Part shown: one piece after another, positions 27,901-42,900 of the stretch
How the letters are laid out: the number at the start of each line of letters is the position of its first letter
How positions within the stretch are numbered: position 1 is the stretch's first letter
Assembly (NCBI GenBank): GCA_002633005.1
Contig: NMRA01000087.1
Location: 700,701-764,700, forward strand
DNA from: Phoronis australis
Taxonomy: Eukaryota; Phoronida; Phoronidae
Direction: 5' to 3'
DNA: 64,000 nt
The notes under the pieces: generated by a model
What the model was told of the DNA's origin: nothing
Seen by the model: the letters and a program-made list of their open reading frames with translations, nothing else
The model's database searches: none
Made by a program: the position numbers and the translations under genes

Positions 27901-30900
27901 TGTTTTTGATTCTGTTACAGCCAGTTTGTGAACTTCCGTGACTCCAAGTTGACACGCATTCTTCAGAACTCTCTCGGTGGCAACTCCAAGACGGCTATTA
28001 TCTGCACAGTCACTCCAGCATCCATAGACGACACTCTGTCTACACTGAAGGTTTGTGACCTATCCCGATAATTTCAAATTATGACTACAGATGCCTGTTG
28101 CAAAACTCTTTGCAGTGGCACTTACTTTCGTAAGCAGACGTCCTGGGTGACACAAATGCCATATGTCTTCTTTTTCTGTAAATGAGCTCAGTATTCTCTG
28201 TTCTGAATGTGTTGTGGAGTGACTTGTTTTTTTCTGTTTGGGTGTTATACATAGCAGGGGCGGATCCAGTATTTTGAGTTAGGGGGGCCAGGGCAGAGTA
28301 TTAGCCAGGATTTTGCCGTCTGACATTCGCACCCCCGTACTGCCAAATGGAATCTGGGAGAATTTTAGGGAGGCCATGGCCCCCTTGGCCCCCTCTAAAT
28401 CCGCCACTGCATAGTATTAAAGGAAATAGTCCTCCTATCATTATTACTCACATTACTCTGCCCTGTGTGGGAGTTAAAAGAAGTCTGATGTCTCTTGTGA
28501 TGCATCAGATGTGCGCAGGTCTCAAGGTTAGGCCCATTGCACGAAATACCTGAGCTAAAATTCACAAGAACCCTGTTATTGATCAACAAATTCTTTGTGA
28601 TAGAAGTTTTCGAGTGTTCCTGTCTATTTTAAGAAAATTGACAGACTTTTTTGTTGCTATGCAATATATGTTGGAGGCATCTAATGGTGCCATCCAGTTG
28701 CTTGCTCTTGAGCCTATAAAGAACTAGGAAAGACTCTAACAGGCATTTAGGCCACCCATATCCCCAGTGATGTGTCTGCGTCGGGCTAGGTTACAGTGAC
28801 CTGTTAAAATTTGAATGTCTTGTGCCCAATCTGTCTAGACCCAAAGAGTTTTCTGAACCTTTTGGTTTGATCACATTGGAAGAGTGTGAGAGTGATATGT
28901 AGTAGGTATCACTACTGTTCAAATTCCTTTTCACATTCCTCTGTTCTGTGTAAGAGTTATACATAGTAGGGAGATAACCGTGCTATCACCATCGTTCATG
29001 TTGCTTTGTTCTTTCAGTTTGCCAGTCGTGCGAAGACAATCACCAATAAACCTAAAGTCAATGAGGTCCTGTCAGATGAAGCCCTGCTCAGACGTTATCG
29101 CAAGGAGTTGAACGATTTGAAGAAAAAATTGGAATCCGTAAGCTCTCTTTTAATAAATCTTAAATTTATTGAGGCAAACTATTCTGCAAATTTTGGCAAG
29201 GCAGAACTCAAACTCATTCCTTTGAGCGCCATCAAGTCTCAGAGAACTGTGGCAATGTTTGGCAAGTAAATTGTCCAGCCCCTCTAGATTATAGGCAAAC
29301 CAAAACAGAAGACATTTTAGGCAATAGTTAATTAACTGTTTTAAAAAATTGTCTTCTACACTCGGCATAAAGTCTCCACAGAAATCCCAGCAAAAACTGA
29401 TGTGTGTGTCCAAACAAACTAGAAATCCATCCATTGTGGTATGGTTTTCTAAATATGCTTTTTAGGTCACAATGTATTATTTTCGTTTAACATCTTTCCT
29501 CATCAGAGTGGCGTGATTGAAGAGCAGAAGGAACGTGAGAACTTGCAGCTCCGCCTGGAGGAGAAAGAGAAGTCTGAACAAGAACTACAGGACAAGATTG
29601 ACATGTTGATGAAGTTAATCTGTGTCTCAAGCGTGCCCAATGAGCCGCAGGAGAAACCTAAGGTAAGGAGTTCTGGCGGTTTGAAAAATGGATTTTCACT
29701 GTAGCTGTTACTGCAGTTAGAAATGTTGCATTTTTTGTTGAACGGAAAATCTAACTTTTGGCCCGGTACTATTGGTTCCACAGCAAAAAGATGCTTCCAG
29801 TTAATTTTAGTACCAGTTTCAGCCCTCAAAGTTTTAAGTGTTTTCTAAAATATTTTGTTGTGGAGTAACTTATTGGTTCATCTTTTATACCTTTAAGAAC
29901 CAACATTAAGCAACCAGAATGCCCTGTTGGGTCATTCTAAGCAATCAGATGGAACACATATTGAAATCTTCATGTCAAACATATTCTAGTTATTTCAATA
30001 TTTGGCAATTAAAAGCACTCAGATACCTAGGTTTGCTATGTGCTTTGTGCATTTGCATATTAATTTTGGTTTTATCAAAAATAAATTGTGCAAAATTTTG
30101 CCTTCACGATTGAATTTTAAGATGAACGTACCAACAGTAAAAAATATGTGCATCAAAAGCCAGAGATGAAAAGGTGCCCGAGGTTGGCGAAAAAATTTCA
30201 TTTATTACGACAATACCATATTGCCATGTCTTGCCATGCCCATGGGCCTATATCAGAAATAATGCCTTTTTATTTTTCGTGGCCATTTTGTACCCAAGTG
30301 GTTCACATACTGGCACATGCGCCTAAGTTTCACATATAAGCCCAAGTAATGCATATAGGCGCACCTGCTTTCTTTTCAAAAATTGACTTGCTTTTCATGA
30401 ACAACATTTTATTTGAAATATACAACTTATAGGTCTTTATATCTTAAATTCGTTAATGACTGTAATAAATCTGTCCAACGTGGGTAAAACCAGTGTTGGC
30501 CTTATATCTGAAATACTGCCTTTTTGCTGGCTTAGTGGTTCGCGTGCAGACACCTATAAGCCTAATGGCGCTGCATTATGGTATAACTACAAAGAATAGG
30601 GATGGAAATACAATACAATATGTAGAAAATAATAAATAATATCTAGTAAAGATGTGCAATAAAAGGCGCTTGCTTTTGTATTTATATACTGTCCTCATGA
30701 ATGACCTTATTTCGCCCTCTGTATGATCATAAAGGACACACAACTGACTATTGTGCGACAAATATACAGTTGCAGGCACTGCCAAAAATGGCAGACAAAT
30801 CCTAAAAAGCATACGAATGGCAGACAATTAAATGCAATATATGTTTTTCAGAAAAAGCTGCGCCGTGAGACCTGGTGCCCGGGCAATGCACTCTCTCGTA

Positions 30901-33900
30901 ACCCCCTGTCCTCAGCACATTCCCTGGAGTTGGAACTACAGACTACGAGTAGTTGCTTAATGCCTCCACCAATGAACACAATTGCAGAGAGGTCGTTTTC
31001 TTGCTCATCCAGTTTTTCCATGAAACGGAAATCGTCTTCGAGCTCAGAGTCCCATCTTTCTGACAGCGGTTTGTACTATTTTTTATTGTATCCCTTTTAT
31101 TGTAGTGTTCTATTGCATTTTTCAAATCTTGGAAAATTTCCCTGAAGACAAATTAAAATCTCTGGAATCAACGTAAAATTCGTAAAAATGTCACAATTTT
31201 TTGCATGTTCACTCTGTTCCACAGCCTTTGCACCAATCCAGGAAGATTTCCTGGTCGAACTAGAAGCTGCTGAGGACGTTCAACGTATTGCAGATGGCTC
31301 GCTTGAGAAAAGGAAGAAAAGACGGGTTGTCCACTTTGATGACTCACCCATTGACATGACGTTTCTTGGCTCTGACGTTGCCTGTCAGACTGAGGTGTGT
31401 GATGATGTTTCGTTAATGAAGGTGGAGGCTGTAAAGGGTTGACTTGTAGAAAAAACTAACGACCCACCAATAATAAATACATATAATGAGGTTACTAAGT
31501 GTCTTTACACATGTAGTAGTACTCGTGCTAGGGTGTAGGTAAAATGTTTGTGGGAATGAGATTGGGAAATGCAATGCTCTGCTTTTTATATCAGAACAAA
31601 ACTTTGCAAATGGTATTAATTCACATTAATCTCACTTGGTGACCACATTTATGGACGGAAGAAGAGTGTGCCTATAAAAATTCAAATTACGAGAGTCTTA
31701 GCTACAACTGACCGCTTGGCCAACAATAAAATGGACCCCTTGTCATTAGGTCGCGTCTGTATCTGGCAATGCGGCTTGGTAACTGAATTTTATTTGCATT
31801 TCTCTTTCTATTGTTACCATCATGTTATCAGAGGATCATATCCACCACCTTGTCGGAAGCTGTTTTCTCAAAAAGAGACTTTTCAGTTGGGGTTGTACCA
31901 TTTACTGTAGATAAATGAAGCAACTGTGTATGAGGACAAGGATATGGAAATTCAGATGTTGATTAAGACGTTGAACGAGACCAATGAGGAGCTGGCAGAA
32001 AAGACGCGTCTGCTTGAGGAGGCGGGGCCAAGTCAAGAACAGACGATCGCACAACTCACCAAGCGCAATGCTGAGTTGGAAGCTGTGGTGGCTGAAAACA
32101 AGATGGCTGAAAACAAGATGGTTGAAAACAAGATGGCTGACAGCAGGTGGGTCAAGGAGTGCAGTTCTGGCTTGGTAAACATGCATTGCAGCCTCTTTGA
32201 TTTCTTTAAAAGCCTAGTTTATATTTCACAAGCCTAGATTTGACCCACATGTTGGACATGCATGCACTTTCCAGTCTAACGGATGGTAATTATCAATATT
32301 TCAGCTGTCAATGCAAAGATCTTCAACTCGAGGTGGACACTTTGAAAGACTTGAACCATGATCTGGAGGAGAGGTTCTCCCAGATGTTTGACGACTGTGA
32401 GGGGTACAAAGAGGAGGTGCAGGGTCTAACGACCAAATTGAGGAATTCCGAGGCCAAAGTGTCACAGCTACGGTCTGAACTAGAAGAGAAGTGTCAGTCG
32501 GGAGATACCAACGACGTTGAAATGCTACAAGGACTCATAGAAACTTTACATGACAAGGTGTCTGCGTATGAGACTGAGGTTGCCGTCTTGAAAGAATCAC
32601 TGATTAGCAATGACAGCACCAAATCTCAGGAAGCCTCAACAAGTGAGTTGCAGAAAGAAATCGTGTCTCTCAATATGAAGATTGAAGAGCAAAAACTGGA
32701 GATTGAGTCCCTTCACGAAGTTAACACCCACTTGGAGAGTATGAGAATACCCGAGGGTGGCAACAAAGAGGAAGGAGAGACAGAAGATTTGAAACTGGAG
32801 ATTGAGGCACTGCGTGAACTTGTGGGCGAATATGAGAAACAGCTAGACAGGAAGTTGTCACCTGAACCTGATAGCGATTCACTGCTGGAGAAGGCAAGGC
32901 TTGATTTGGAAACTAAAATGTCACATGTTACATATTTTAATTGGAATATGCATTTGTTCATCCTCAAGATAAAATGTTATTGATTTTAAAATAAGATAAT
33001 AATGACAGAACCATCTTTTAAAATCTTTTGTCTGGAATTTTTTTATTGTTTTCATTATGACGAGTTATAGTTCCTAATTATACACTTTGGACTAAATGTA
33101 GTTTATTTATGGATTACCTCTTCTGTTAGATTCATCCCTGCAAACATGATTTATTCCGGTACAAAATTTTAACTTATGACCCAAGTTGTTTGATGATGTA
33201 CACGGCATTGTCAATAAGAATAGGTAATTCATTTTTTACTTTTATCAAAAGAATATTCAAATCTCTTGCTCTTTCTGATGAGTGTGTTTCAAATTAATAT
33301 TGAAATGATTTGGGTGACTTTTCATACACCTACAGGCACGTAACCTGGAGACCGAGTTATTGACCACTGTCCAGTTGTGTGAGCAGATCTCTTCAGAGAA
33401 AACCAAGTTGGAAGAGGAGGTGTTAGGACTTCGACAGGACAACGTTAACTTGTAAGTGGAAAGATGTCGGAAATATTTGTGTTAACGCCGAGGGAGTGAA
33501 AATAAGCCTGAAACTGTGTGAGGAGTAGCCTACCGCACACGGGCATTGTAATAATAAAACTTCAAGAAATCAAAAGCGAGCTCATTTAAACCAAATATGT
33601 AGAGCTTGCATGGGTAATGGGACTGGGACTATGTTCACGGTATCTTAAAAATTGTTCACTATTATCGTCATTTTCATGCAAATGCAAAATGCCCACCTTT
33701 TTTCTTCCCCATTTCCCTGAAAGTGTAGAAAGATGTTTATATTTCTATGGGAAAGTTTTGTATAAACAATGCGTTGAACTATCTCAGCTGTTATGGATAT
33801 TCTCATCGATTAACAATTGGGATATTATAATTCTTGGCTGTTTAGTATTACTTTAAGGACGTAATAAAGTAACAAATGTAACCCTTAATTTTGTTCTTTA

Positions 33901-36900
33901 CATTGTCGTTTTATGTCATCAGCAGTGCCCACTTGCAGTATGTCTCTTGTCCCTCCCTCCCCAAACCATAGGCATTGTACACGCATGAAAATGGTCGCAA
34001 CATAAGGCTACTTTGCACATTGGTGATAAATCTTGTATTTTTGATTACACTGGCCTATGATCTAGACCACCAAACAGTAACTCTAGTCACATTGCAGGCT
34101 TCCTGTAATTTGAAGGCTTTCATCTGCTGCTGTTGCTTTTCAGGTGCATTGTAGGATAGTTGTGAACTTGTAAACATCGAGTAACATCACATAACTTGTT
34201 GACGTGTATTGTTATTAACAATTGTGTTTTAATTGATCAAATTTAACTTCAGCACTTAATGGATGAAGCTTGCCTTGAGAATCTTTTACATGAAAGATTT
34301 GCATTTTGAAACTCGCTTCAATCTTATATTTTTCTATGATGGTTTCTCTGTTGCACCTACACCAAAATGTATGTACAGTGAATTTGTGCTTTCAATTGTG
34401 GTGCGCTCAAGTGATAAGTTGCATTCTTTGTCACACGTCATCACGTTATCCGTGATGTCTCTGGATGTTTACAAGTTGACCTCTTCCCACAATGCATTTG
34501 AAAAACGACAGTCGCTTTGCTAGAGAAAATCCTCCAAATTTCATACCAATTTGACTACAGGTATTCAGTTTTTGAGCCTAGTCTTGGTCAACATTTGGTG
34601 GTTAAGCAAGACATTCACTGTGCCCTGTACTGTGAACGGAATACATGAATACTGGGTAGTATTCAATGGGTTGTTTTTGCTCTGCCAAATGCACTAATGC
34701 CTTACTTATAGCTTCTCTCCAGTTTTGTTCGGTTGCATTGATCTACTATTTGTATTTACTGTTGTCAGGAAAGCCAAGTGTGAAGACTTAAAGGAACAGA
34801 ATGAGAAGAAAGCAGCTGAACTTCGTGAGCTGCATGAGTTCACGGCATTTGAAGCAGGACTTCAAGATCTAGAGGTCAGATCTACAAACCAATGTTTCAG
34901 TTTTAATTTGATTGTGTTTTTTGCATTTGCCTGTTGGTCAAGCTTAACCTTGTGCAACATAAGGTCAGAATATAGAGTTGTTGACAGTGTTCAAAATTGA
35001 ATGCCTTTTTTGACAGTGGCACAGTTTGTTATACAGTGGGCACAAAATTTGATGTATGGTTCTGTTGATCAAAATTTAAAATCTCATACGTCATCATAAT
35101 TACATGTGCTTGTTATGGAAAAAACTTTTGTTGGACATTGAAAGTGAATGCAGAAATGAGATTCGTGAAACTGGTTATTGGACCTACTATGTTACTGTTG
35201 CTGCATGTACAGTTAATAAGAACCAAGAGAGTAACAGTTAGAGCTGGCTTTCTTCTTCTAAAATAGCATTTCAGTTGAACCTGCTTGATATCATATCCTC
35301 AGTTTTGACGTAAATTATGATGATGTGCAAGCAGTTCCATTAAGCGGGTTTGGACTTGGTGGTGATCAGAACCACTCTTATAAGCTAATCGTGCTATGTG
35401 GATAGCCTCGGAGTAAGACAGGTAAACAGGAAATGAATTTAAGATGAATTAAGTTAGTCTTTAGTCAGAAAAATGAAGATAAACTTGCTCATAAGTGTGT
35501 GAAAATTAATTTTGCAGTTTTTAATGACAGTAGCCAGGAATATGATTGATGAATCATTGCATTATTTTACGTGGATTTAATGGGAAATGATTCGTTTTTG
35601 ATATTTCGTGACTATAACTGGGATATCCTATTACCTGATATGCATTAAGTAGGCTCCACTGTGCTTTTCCTATAGGTTCAGTTCCAAGATGAAATCAGCG
35701 GCCTGAAGAAACAACTTGAAGCTACGCAGAAAGAACTTGAAGTGGCTAAACAGGGGAAGAGTACCATTGATGTGTTGGATGGGGTAGGTTGGATATAACT
35801 ACATTGCTATTCTCTCTGTTTAATACTCACTGTAAAATTGGGGTTTTAGTTTGCGTTTTTTTATTTAGACGTTTTGTCCTGCCAAGTCAGTGCTGAGAAA
35901 CATCTTTTTTGTACATCACACAACAATTTTTATCTCCTTCAGATAATCAATAATTTTTTGCAAAAACACCAAATTTTTGATACAGGTAAAATTAACTTGT
36001 TTAAACTTTTTGTAAAATTACTAGCTGTACACCATGTTTCAATTGTTTGTTTAACACAGCATGTGCCTGTAAATGATACTTCGTCTCAAACAAGCGTGGT
36101 TAGTTGGTAGTGGATTTACATTTTCATGCTGAGATCTTGTTTATGTTTTAGTCCTCTGATGAAGAGCTTCGTCAGAAGATGGCATCTCTAAAGAAGAGCG
36201 AGTCGGACGCTGAGAATGTACTTTTGGACGTAAATCGTACGCTGGCAGAGAAATTGGACGAGATCGCAGCTCTGAAGCAGACAATTGTAAGTACATCCTA
36301 TACTTAAGTGACCTTTTTTACGGACAATGTTGGTCAGATTGACCCCTCAAGACCTGTTTTACCTCAGAGTAAAAAATCTAAATTATTTGATGCAGTGTGA
36401 TCAAGAGGTGAAGATGAAGAAGTTGGAACAGAGCCAGGCAGACTTTGACTCATACCTGGAGATGGAGAGGGCAAACCGTCGACGGACGGAGGCAGACCTG
36501 CGCAGCCAGCTACAGACCACTTACCAAGAGAACACGGAGCTACAGGCACAGTTGGACGTCGACAGCAGTCAGAGAGAGGCTCAGCTGCATACTGAAGTGA
36601 AGACAACGAGGGAGGAGGTTGTGAGGTTAGTGAAGATCCTCATTCAGTGTCAACACATGCATGGGTAAAATTTGAAATGTGTGAATATTCAGACTTTGAG
36701 ATATATTTATCATTTTTAATTTTGTTTGGTTAGGTCATGGCTTAATTCTTTCATTCCTCACCAGTTGTTGGTCATACTGTGTCTCTGTAAAACTATCTAG
36801 CTGTTTATTCGTTATTTTTATTCATTGTAGCCTTTCTGAAAAGTTGCAGCAAGCACAGGTTGACTTAGAAGAAGCCGTGGATGGGGTATGGTTGATTTCA

Positions 36901-39900
36901 TGATAAATTGTCTTCTGTTTGCTTGAGACTTACATTTTAACCATTTTTATAACAGTGCAAAACATAAACAAAAGTGTTCAAAAAAGTATATTCTTTTACA
37001 GACCTGGGGTCTGTTTCATGAATGTTACACTTCACACAGCTATTTCTGAAAAACACTTAACACATTTCGAGAGACGTGCCAAGTTCCTGAGAAAATACAC
37101 TAAAATGCTAGTTACTGTGACAATTTTTATTAATCATTTCTAGACTGTGATGCGCACATAATCACTTTGCTAAACATTTGTTCAGAAATTATGAAGTGAG
37201 AGCATATTTCTGTCTTAAGTCTTGAGTCACTTTCATGAAACTGACCCAAGGATTTATGATAATGTAAATTGTATGTACGCGTTGACCATGACAGGAGTTT
37301 CTGGATGTTTCTGTCATTGAATTGCGCCATTGTTAAAGCTTCTATTAAATTGTTTCATTGTAATTTAAGGTTATGTAAGTCATTATTGACATGTCTGCAT
37401 TTAACCAAATATGTATAAAACTAAATTTTCACTGAACAAGAGTGGAAAGCCTATAGAGTCAATTCATTTTTAGACTATCCATCATTTATTTGGTCATGTG
37501 ACCATGTCTTTTTGGTAAAAGTTAGCAAAAAATAAAGACATATTAATAAGCCAAACAATGATATTAGTAACATGATCAAATTCTATTTGATATTAAATGC
37601 TCGCGATGAAATCTCAAAAACAATGTTACAGTTTTATAAATGATCATTCATATTTGTTTTACACAATTTTTGATTTTTTCATGAAAATCATAAACTATAA
37701 GTCCTATTTTTATACCCCCTTATGCAAACGTAGAACTTTTTAAAAACAGGTTCTTAACATCGTATCATAGAACAGTGCATAAAGCCTAATATCAGAAAGT
37801 TTTGTTTCAATCCGATCAAGTTTTTTGAGTTATGATGTTCAACATAACCTTAACAGACAAAAAAAGCAGCAAATAGTGCTGATTTGTGTTGTTTTTTTTT
37901 GCATTGTATTACCGTTTTTTTGTTTGTTTTTTTTTTTTTGAAGTCAAAACTTTATTCTAGCTACGAGTCTCAATCCCCTCCCTCACTAAAACATACACTT
38001 TGCACATTTGATAATAACAACAACTGTGGACAGTCCACTAGCTGATAAGGCATGTGTGGGCTGCAGGGCCAGGTTAATGGTTATTTGTGAATGCGTGGAT
38101 GTCTTTGGTCATTCATCTTGTCACTGCTGATCCTCTGTTAAATGCTTGGATGCTTTAAAGAGTCAAAAGTATTCTTCAATACCATATTCCACTCAAAATA
38201 CTTTCAGTGAGTTATCTGACTGCGTTTATATACATTCTGTAGTCAGTCAGTTACATTGTATCATAATCATGCCTTTAAGGTAGGATTTGAAATGGGATAT
38301 GTGTTTAATTTATTTACATTGCCAATGACCAGTATTCGTTTGCAGTCATTGGAAGTCAACGAACAGCTACGCCAGTGTCAGGCAGAGCTTTCTGCCAAGG
38401 ATAATGAGGTGGCTGCACTCAAAATGGAAGTGAGGAATCTAAAAGTCATTGTTGAGGAGAATCAGCATGTGGAGACTGCAGCTGTCAATAAAAGTGTCGC
38501 AAAGTCCGTTGACGAAACTCTGGAGTTTGACGTTACAGTGTCCAGCAACATGGCATTCAACTCAGAAGGACAGTCAGAGGTAGAGTTATATAATGTGAAA
38601 TCATGGCAGGTGGCAGCTGTTTTGTACCTGACTTAAAAGAAGGTTGACACTTATGTAACTAACCATGAGTAACTGATATTTGAATGCAGAGACTCAGATT
38701 GTCTTAAAAAATTATTGCCTATGTCATTCGCCTCGTGTTTGTTGTAGATGTTGCCTCACGAAACCTTGAGCGATCTTTATAGACGTTGGTATTGTATACT
38801 CACTGTAATTCAAAAATCTCACAACCTCAAAGTTGTTTTGCCTGCAATTGATAGTTTTGAATGTCAACAAGTGATGATGCTGAATTAGTCAACCTATGCA
38901 AATTATGTATTTTATGGTTTTTGGCTCCGTGATAACTTGCTGCAGTCTTATGTTACACACTGTTTTGTGCAGTGGGCATTTTTACAGAAATAAATTGATT
39001 GATGATGAATGTTGACATTGTTCGTCTATCCTGCATTTAGGTGTATGTCAGTACACTAGTTGTCATATACAACTTTGTATATAACATTTTAGCTCCAAAA
39101 ATTATGTCCAAACACCTGTCTTTACACTTTGATTGAACGTATATGAAAGTTTCACTGTAGATTGGACTTAGCATCCTCAATTTCTCCATCCAGGCTCTTA
39201 GTCTACAAGCTGAGCTGCAGGCAGTTCAACTCAACACTGTTGGAGAGAGTGATGATGACAAAGAAAATTCAAAACTCAGTTCCCCAGGTACTGATCATAA
39301 GGTTTAGTTGTGCTGATAGCTATATGAAGACCAGTGGATAGATTTTTGATTAATGCGTTGACAAAAGATGCTAGTCCTTGTAACTTGTGCATGCATGGCT
39401 GCCAACTGTTACGGATTTATTCGTATTCTACATACTGTCCAGGCAAATCATTACCTATGGACTTTTAAATGTTACAGATTTCGAACATTTATTTCCCTTC
39501 AAAAATCAAATGAAAATTAAAATATCTTTTAAATTGTCAACATTTTGAAGCACAAGATCGACAAAGATTGAGGCAGGAAGTACCGTAAAATGATGGAAAT
39601 TTTCAAGAACGTAACATCTGACCAATAAGATGTATCCTGAGTACCAGATGTAGAATACAACTCACAATTTACATACAAAATTTCCCTTTTGTGATTGATC
39701 AATTGCAATTATTTGTGAAGGACAGACCAATGAAAAATGCGCTTACTTGGTTTTGCATTGTGGGATATTGTACGCTTTGGAATTTGTGTTAAGATGTCGA
39801 GAGCGAAATTTCGAAGACAAGTATACTGATGCATTAGATTACGTTTAGAAAACGGGGCTGCTTTTAATCCCGCTGTCTTCAGCATTGAGAACCCTGATGC

Positions 39901-42900
39901 TTACAATACTGTTATGGATCAGGAATTATGAGATATTGGTATTTGTGGGGAGGTGGTGGTGTGGGAAGAAATCAACCATTTTGACAATAAAAGCCAAAAA
40001 ACATCGATGTGATGAGCTGAATTATTACGTAATGTTGCGTTTTAGTTAAATACTATTTGAAATTGAAAATTTTTGTTTTGGTGTGTATCAATCCATCTTG
40101 TGATTGAATTAAGACTTTCAAACAATGTTGGAAACCATACAAGTTCTGACTTGCAAAATACATACTTTTAACATGAAGATTATAGATTATGTCCTTAATG
40201 AGTTAACAGCCCTGTGCTTGTGATTAAAACTTTCAAATTGAGTTTGGTCTCGTGTGCTCAAAAGTTGATTCAGTGTTCACTGGTTATTGATTCTTGTTGT
40301 AATTTCAGACTCTGAAGAAATGGAAGCCACCGTGGCAAGTCTTAAGGAACAAGTGGATTCTTTGACTGCTCGTTGTCAAGAATTAAAAGACAATAAAGAG
40401 CAGATGGAGGCAATGGTTGATCATTGGAAGCCCAAAGTTAGTGAAATGCAGCATCAGCTTGACCAATACCAGGCCTTGGAGAAAGAGAGTAGTGAGAGAG
40501 GGGCGGAGCTTGGGGCCGCACAGGCGGAGCTTGATGCTGTAAAGGCAGAACTTCAGGAAGCAAGGGCAAAGATATGTCATTTGATTGACAGCAATGAAGA
40601 ACTGTCTAAGCGCGTGGAAGAGACAAAAATGAGTGCAAGTGTTGCAGACACAAAGGTCAACGAGGTAATTCAGAATAAGATTTTCACTAGAAAAATGAAA
40701 GTAACCAAGTACAGCTATTCATGTTTTTCAGTTGTGACATTCATTCTTTTCTATGGTGCTGAGTTTAACAACGGAAGAACAGTTGTTCTCTTTTGCAATC
40801 TGAATGCCACAAATTCACTTCATATCAAACTGAAAATTTTGAATCTAGTCATAACCTGTGGTTATCATATTTTGTTTTGCAGACAACTTCTAAGATTGAG
40901 GAGATGAAGATGGAGTTACAGCTAGCTAAAAATGAACTGACCTTCAGGTCAGTAACACCGACCAATGAGAGCAAGATGAGCGAGCAGCTGCTGAATGAAG
41001 AGAAGAAAGCATATTTGCTGCTGCAAGAAAAGTGGGTGGAGTCAATGTTGCATGTTGTCATTCAAAATGAATTTGATGTGCTTTGTTGGGGGTGTGGTTC
41101 AACTGGTTGTAATAGCTGTCCTGTGCAGTTTGAGATATGCAATTAGTTACTTAAAAGCATTTAAATGTACAAATAACCAAAACAATGACAGCAAATGGTG
41201 GTAAGTGGGATAGCTTATTTTGGAGTTTATTAGGTTTTAGCATTGTTAATTGTTATGCTCAACATTCAATGGGACTTCTTTTGAATATCCAGATACTACA
41301 ATCAGTTCTATTGCTTCTTTCATACAAGTATGGTCATTTGCTCTAAGCTGGTCCTGTGTGCTGGCCTGGTTTTGCCCCTTTGAGCAGGCACAGCTAAGTC
41401 ATAGTACCAAACATCATCTAACAACAAGGAAAAGTCTATAGTGAAACTCCTCCAAAAGTCCTCATGTTGTATATATCTATGGACGTAAGAGGTTTTTGCT
41501 TTTCCTTTTGTTTAGATATGACAAGCTGTTGTCCGAGTCATCCCAGGCCAAAGGGAGGCTCCTCTCGGAGGTTAATCGCGACCTTGGCCACCAACGACAA
41601 ATTGAGGAATTGGAGAAGGCATACAAAGAGCTGCAGAGTGTCTTCTCACAGATGAAGAAACAGAATAACGAGCTTATAGAGTCGCTCAATAAACAGGTAA
41701 GAGTATGTGGTTTGACACATTTGGGTTCATTTTCTTATAACTACAATGCTCAGTTCCCTTAAAAGTATCAAAATGCACAAATATTTTCCCAAGTGCTGCA
41801 TGGAATATGACTACCAGTTAATTGATTTTGTATTTCAAGAATTTCAGTATAGTGTGTTTTCAATACTTTTTGCACCTTGGTTAGAGTAATGACGTAAAAA
41901 ACAACATTGCAGCTATTGAAGTCATACTTCCATACTTATATCTCTTTTTGTTCAATTGCAACCGAGTCAAAATTGTGGACATTACTTTTTGGCAGAAATG
42001 GCTCCTGCGTATGTGTTTTCAGTGCACTGTAGGCCCTTTCATTTTGAGGTTTTTTTTGAGTTCTATGTGAAGTGTGGTGACTCACACATTTTGAAGACCT
42101 GTAGAAAGAAAGCTAGCAATATTTCTGGGTGTGTGTTCTGTTGTGATTAGCTGCTTATACCGCCTGTGTAGGTGTATGAGCTTCAGTGCAAGCTGCAAAA
42201 GTCAGAAGGTGAGCGGGAGCTTGCAGTACACCAGAACTCAAAAACGTCAGAGAAGTTGGAGTCAGTGAGGGCGGAGCTACGCAATATGGAAACATTGCAG
42301 AGCCAGCATGCCAAGACCCCCAGCAGACAGGAAATGGATCCGCAGAAACTGGTGCAGCGCATCAAGCAGTTGGAGTTTAATCTGGATCTGACAAGACAGA
42401 AGTCAGAAAAGTTCCAGCAGCAGGCCAAGAGTGTGACTGGTAAGTAGGAATGGAGCTTAAATTGGGTCATTGTACTGAGAGAGAGGGAGGGGGAGGGGGA
42501 GGGAGGGATTGAGGGAGAGAGGGAGAGAGAGTGTGTGTGCGTGTGTCATTTCATAAACTGCGACAAGTTCAACAGCAGGTCAGACTACTAATTTGAATGC
42601 ATTGTTTTGTTCACCAAAGTAGTTTTTGTTGTCTTAAGAAGTAAAGTATTAACTTTTGACTAACAGAAAAATGTGCTCACTATTACTGAAACTTGTCCAC
42701 GAAACGCCTTTGTTTTTCAGACATGGAAAATAAGCTGGACAGTGCCCAGTTTGCCCGCAATGACCTTCAGCGACAAGTTCGTGACCTACAGCATAATCTT
42801 GACCTTCAAAAAGAACAACACCAGCAACTGATAGGTCGGTTCAACCAGAGTATGTCACAGTACACCAACTTGCAGCAGCACACCAACTCTCTTCAAGAGG

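Larger units (their letters stand above)
26771..29009. repeat. Direct repeat, copy 2 (probable second haplotype)
   Basis: This begins immediately after a single N at 26770, at the position equivalent to 23568 in copy 1. It carries exon 9' (26997-27130) and exon 10' (27921-28050), then leads directly into exon 11. Length is about the same as copy 1 (2239 against 2231). The abrupt start at an N suggests two allelic contigs placed end to end. Confidence 0.93.
18916..29137 (+). other. CENPE: CENP-E exons 1-11: kinesin motor domain and neck
   Basis: Exons are 18916-18965, 19241-19335, 19742-19831, 20275-20393 (P-loop), 20728-20838, 22097-22181, 23173-23240 (switch I), 23483-23554, 23794-23927 (switch II), 24721-24850 and 29018-29137. 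They encode residues 1-358. All introns are GT-AG. The introns hold no other gene: 20839-22096 is AT-rich, with a repeat end near 21220-21269, and 22182-23172 shows nothing recognisable. The intron 24851-29017 contains the duplicated exon block described separately. Confidence 0.95.

Noticed and set aside
26997-28050. Exons 9' and 10' as additional constitutive CENP-E exons
   Set aside because: In-frame inclusion would duplicate 88 residues of the motor core; the N at 26770 and silent-only differences favour an allelic copy.
36364-36606. Minus-strand 80-codon frame opposite CENP-E exon 21
   Set aside because: Shadow of the real coiled-coil exon on the plus strand; the same applies to other antisense frames over exons 16, 28, 31 and 32.
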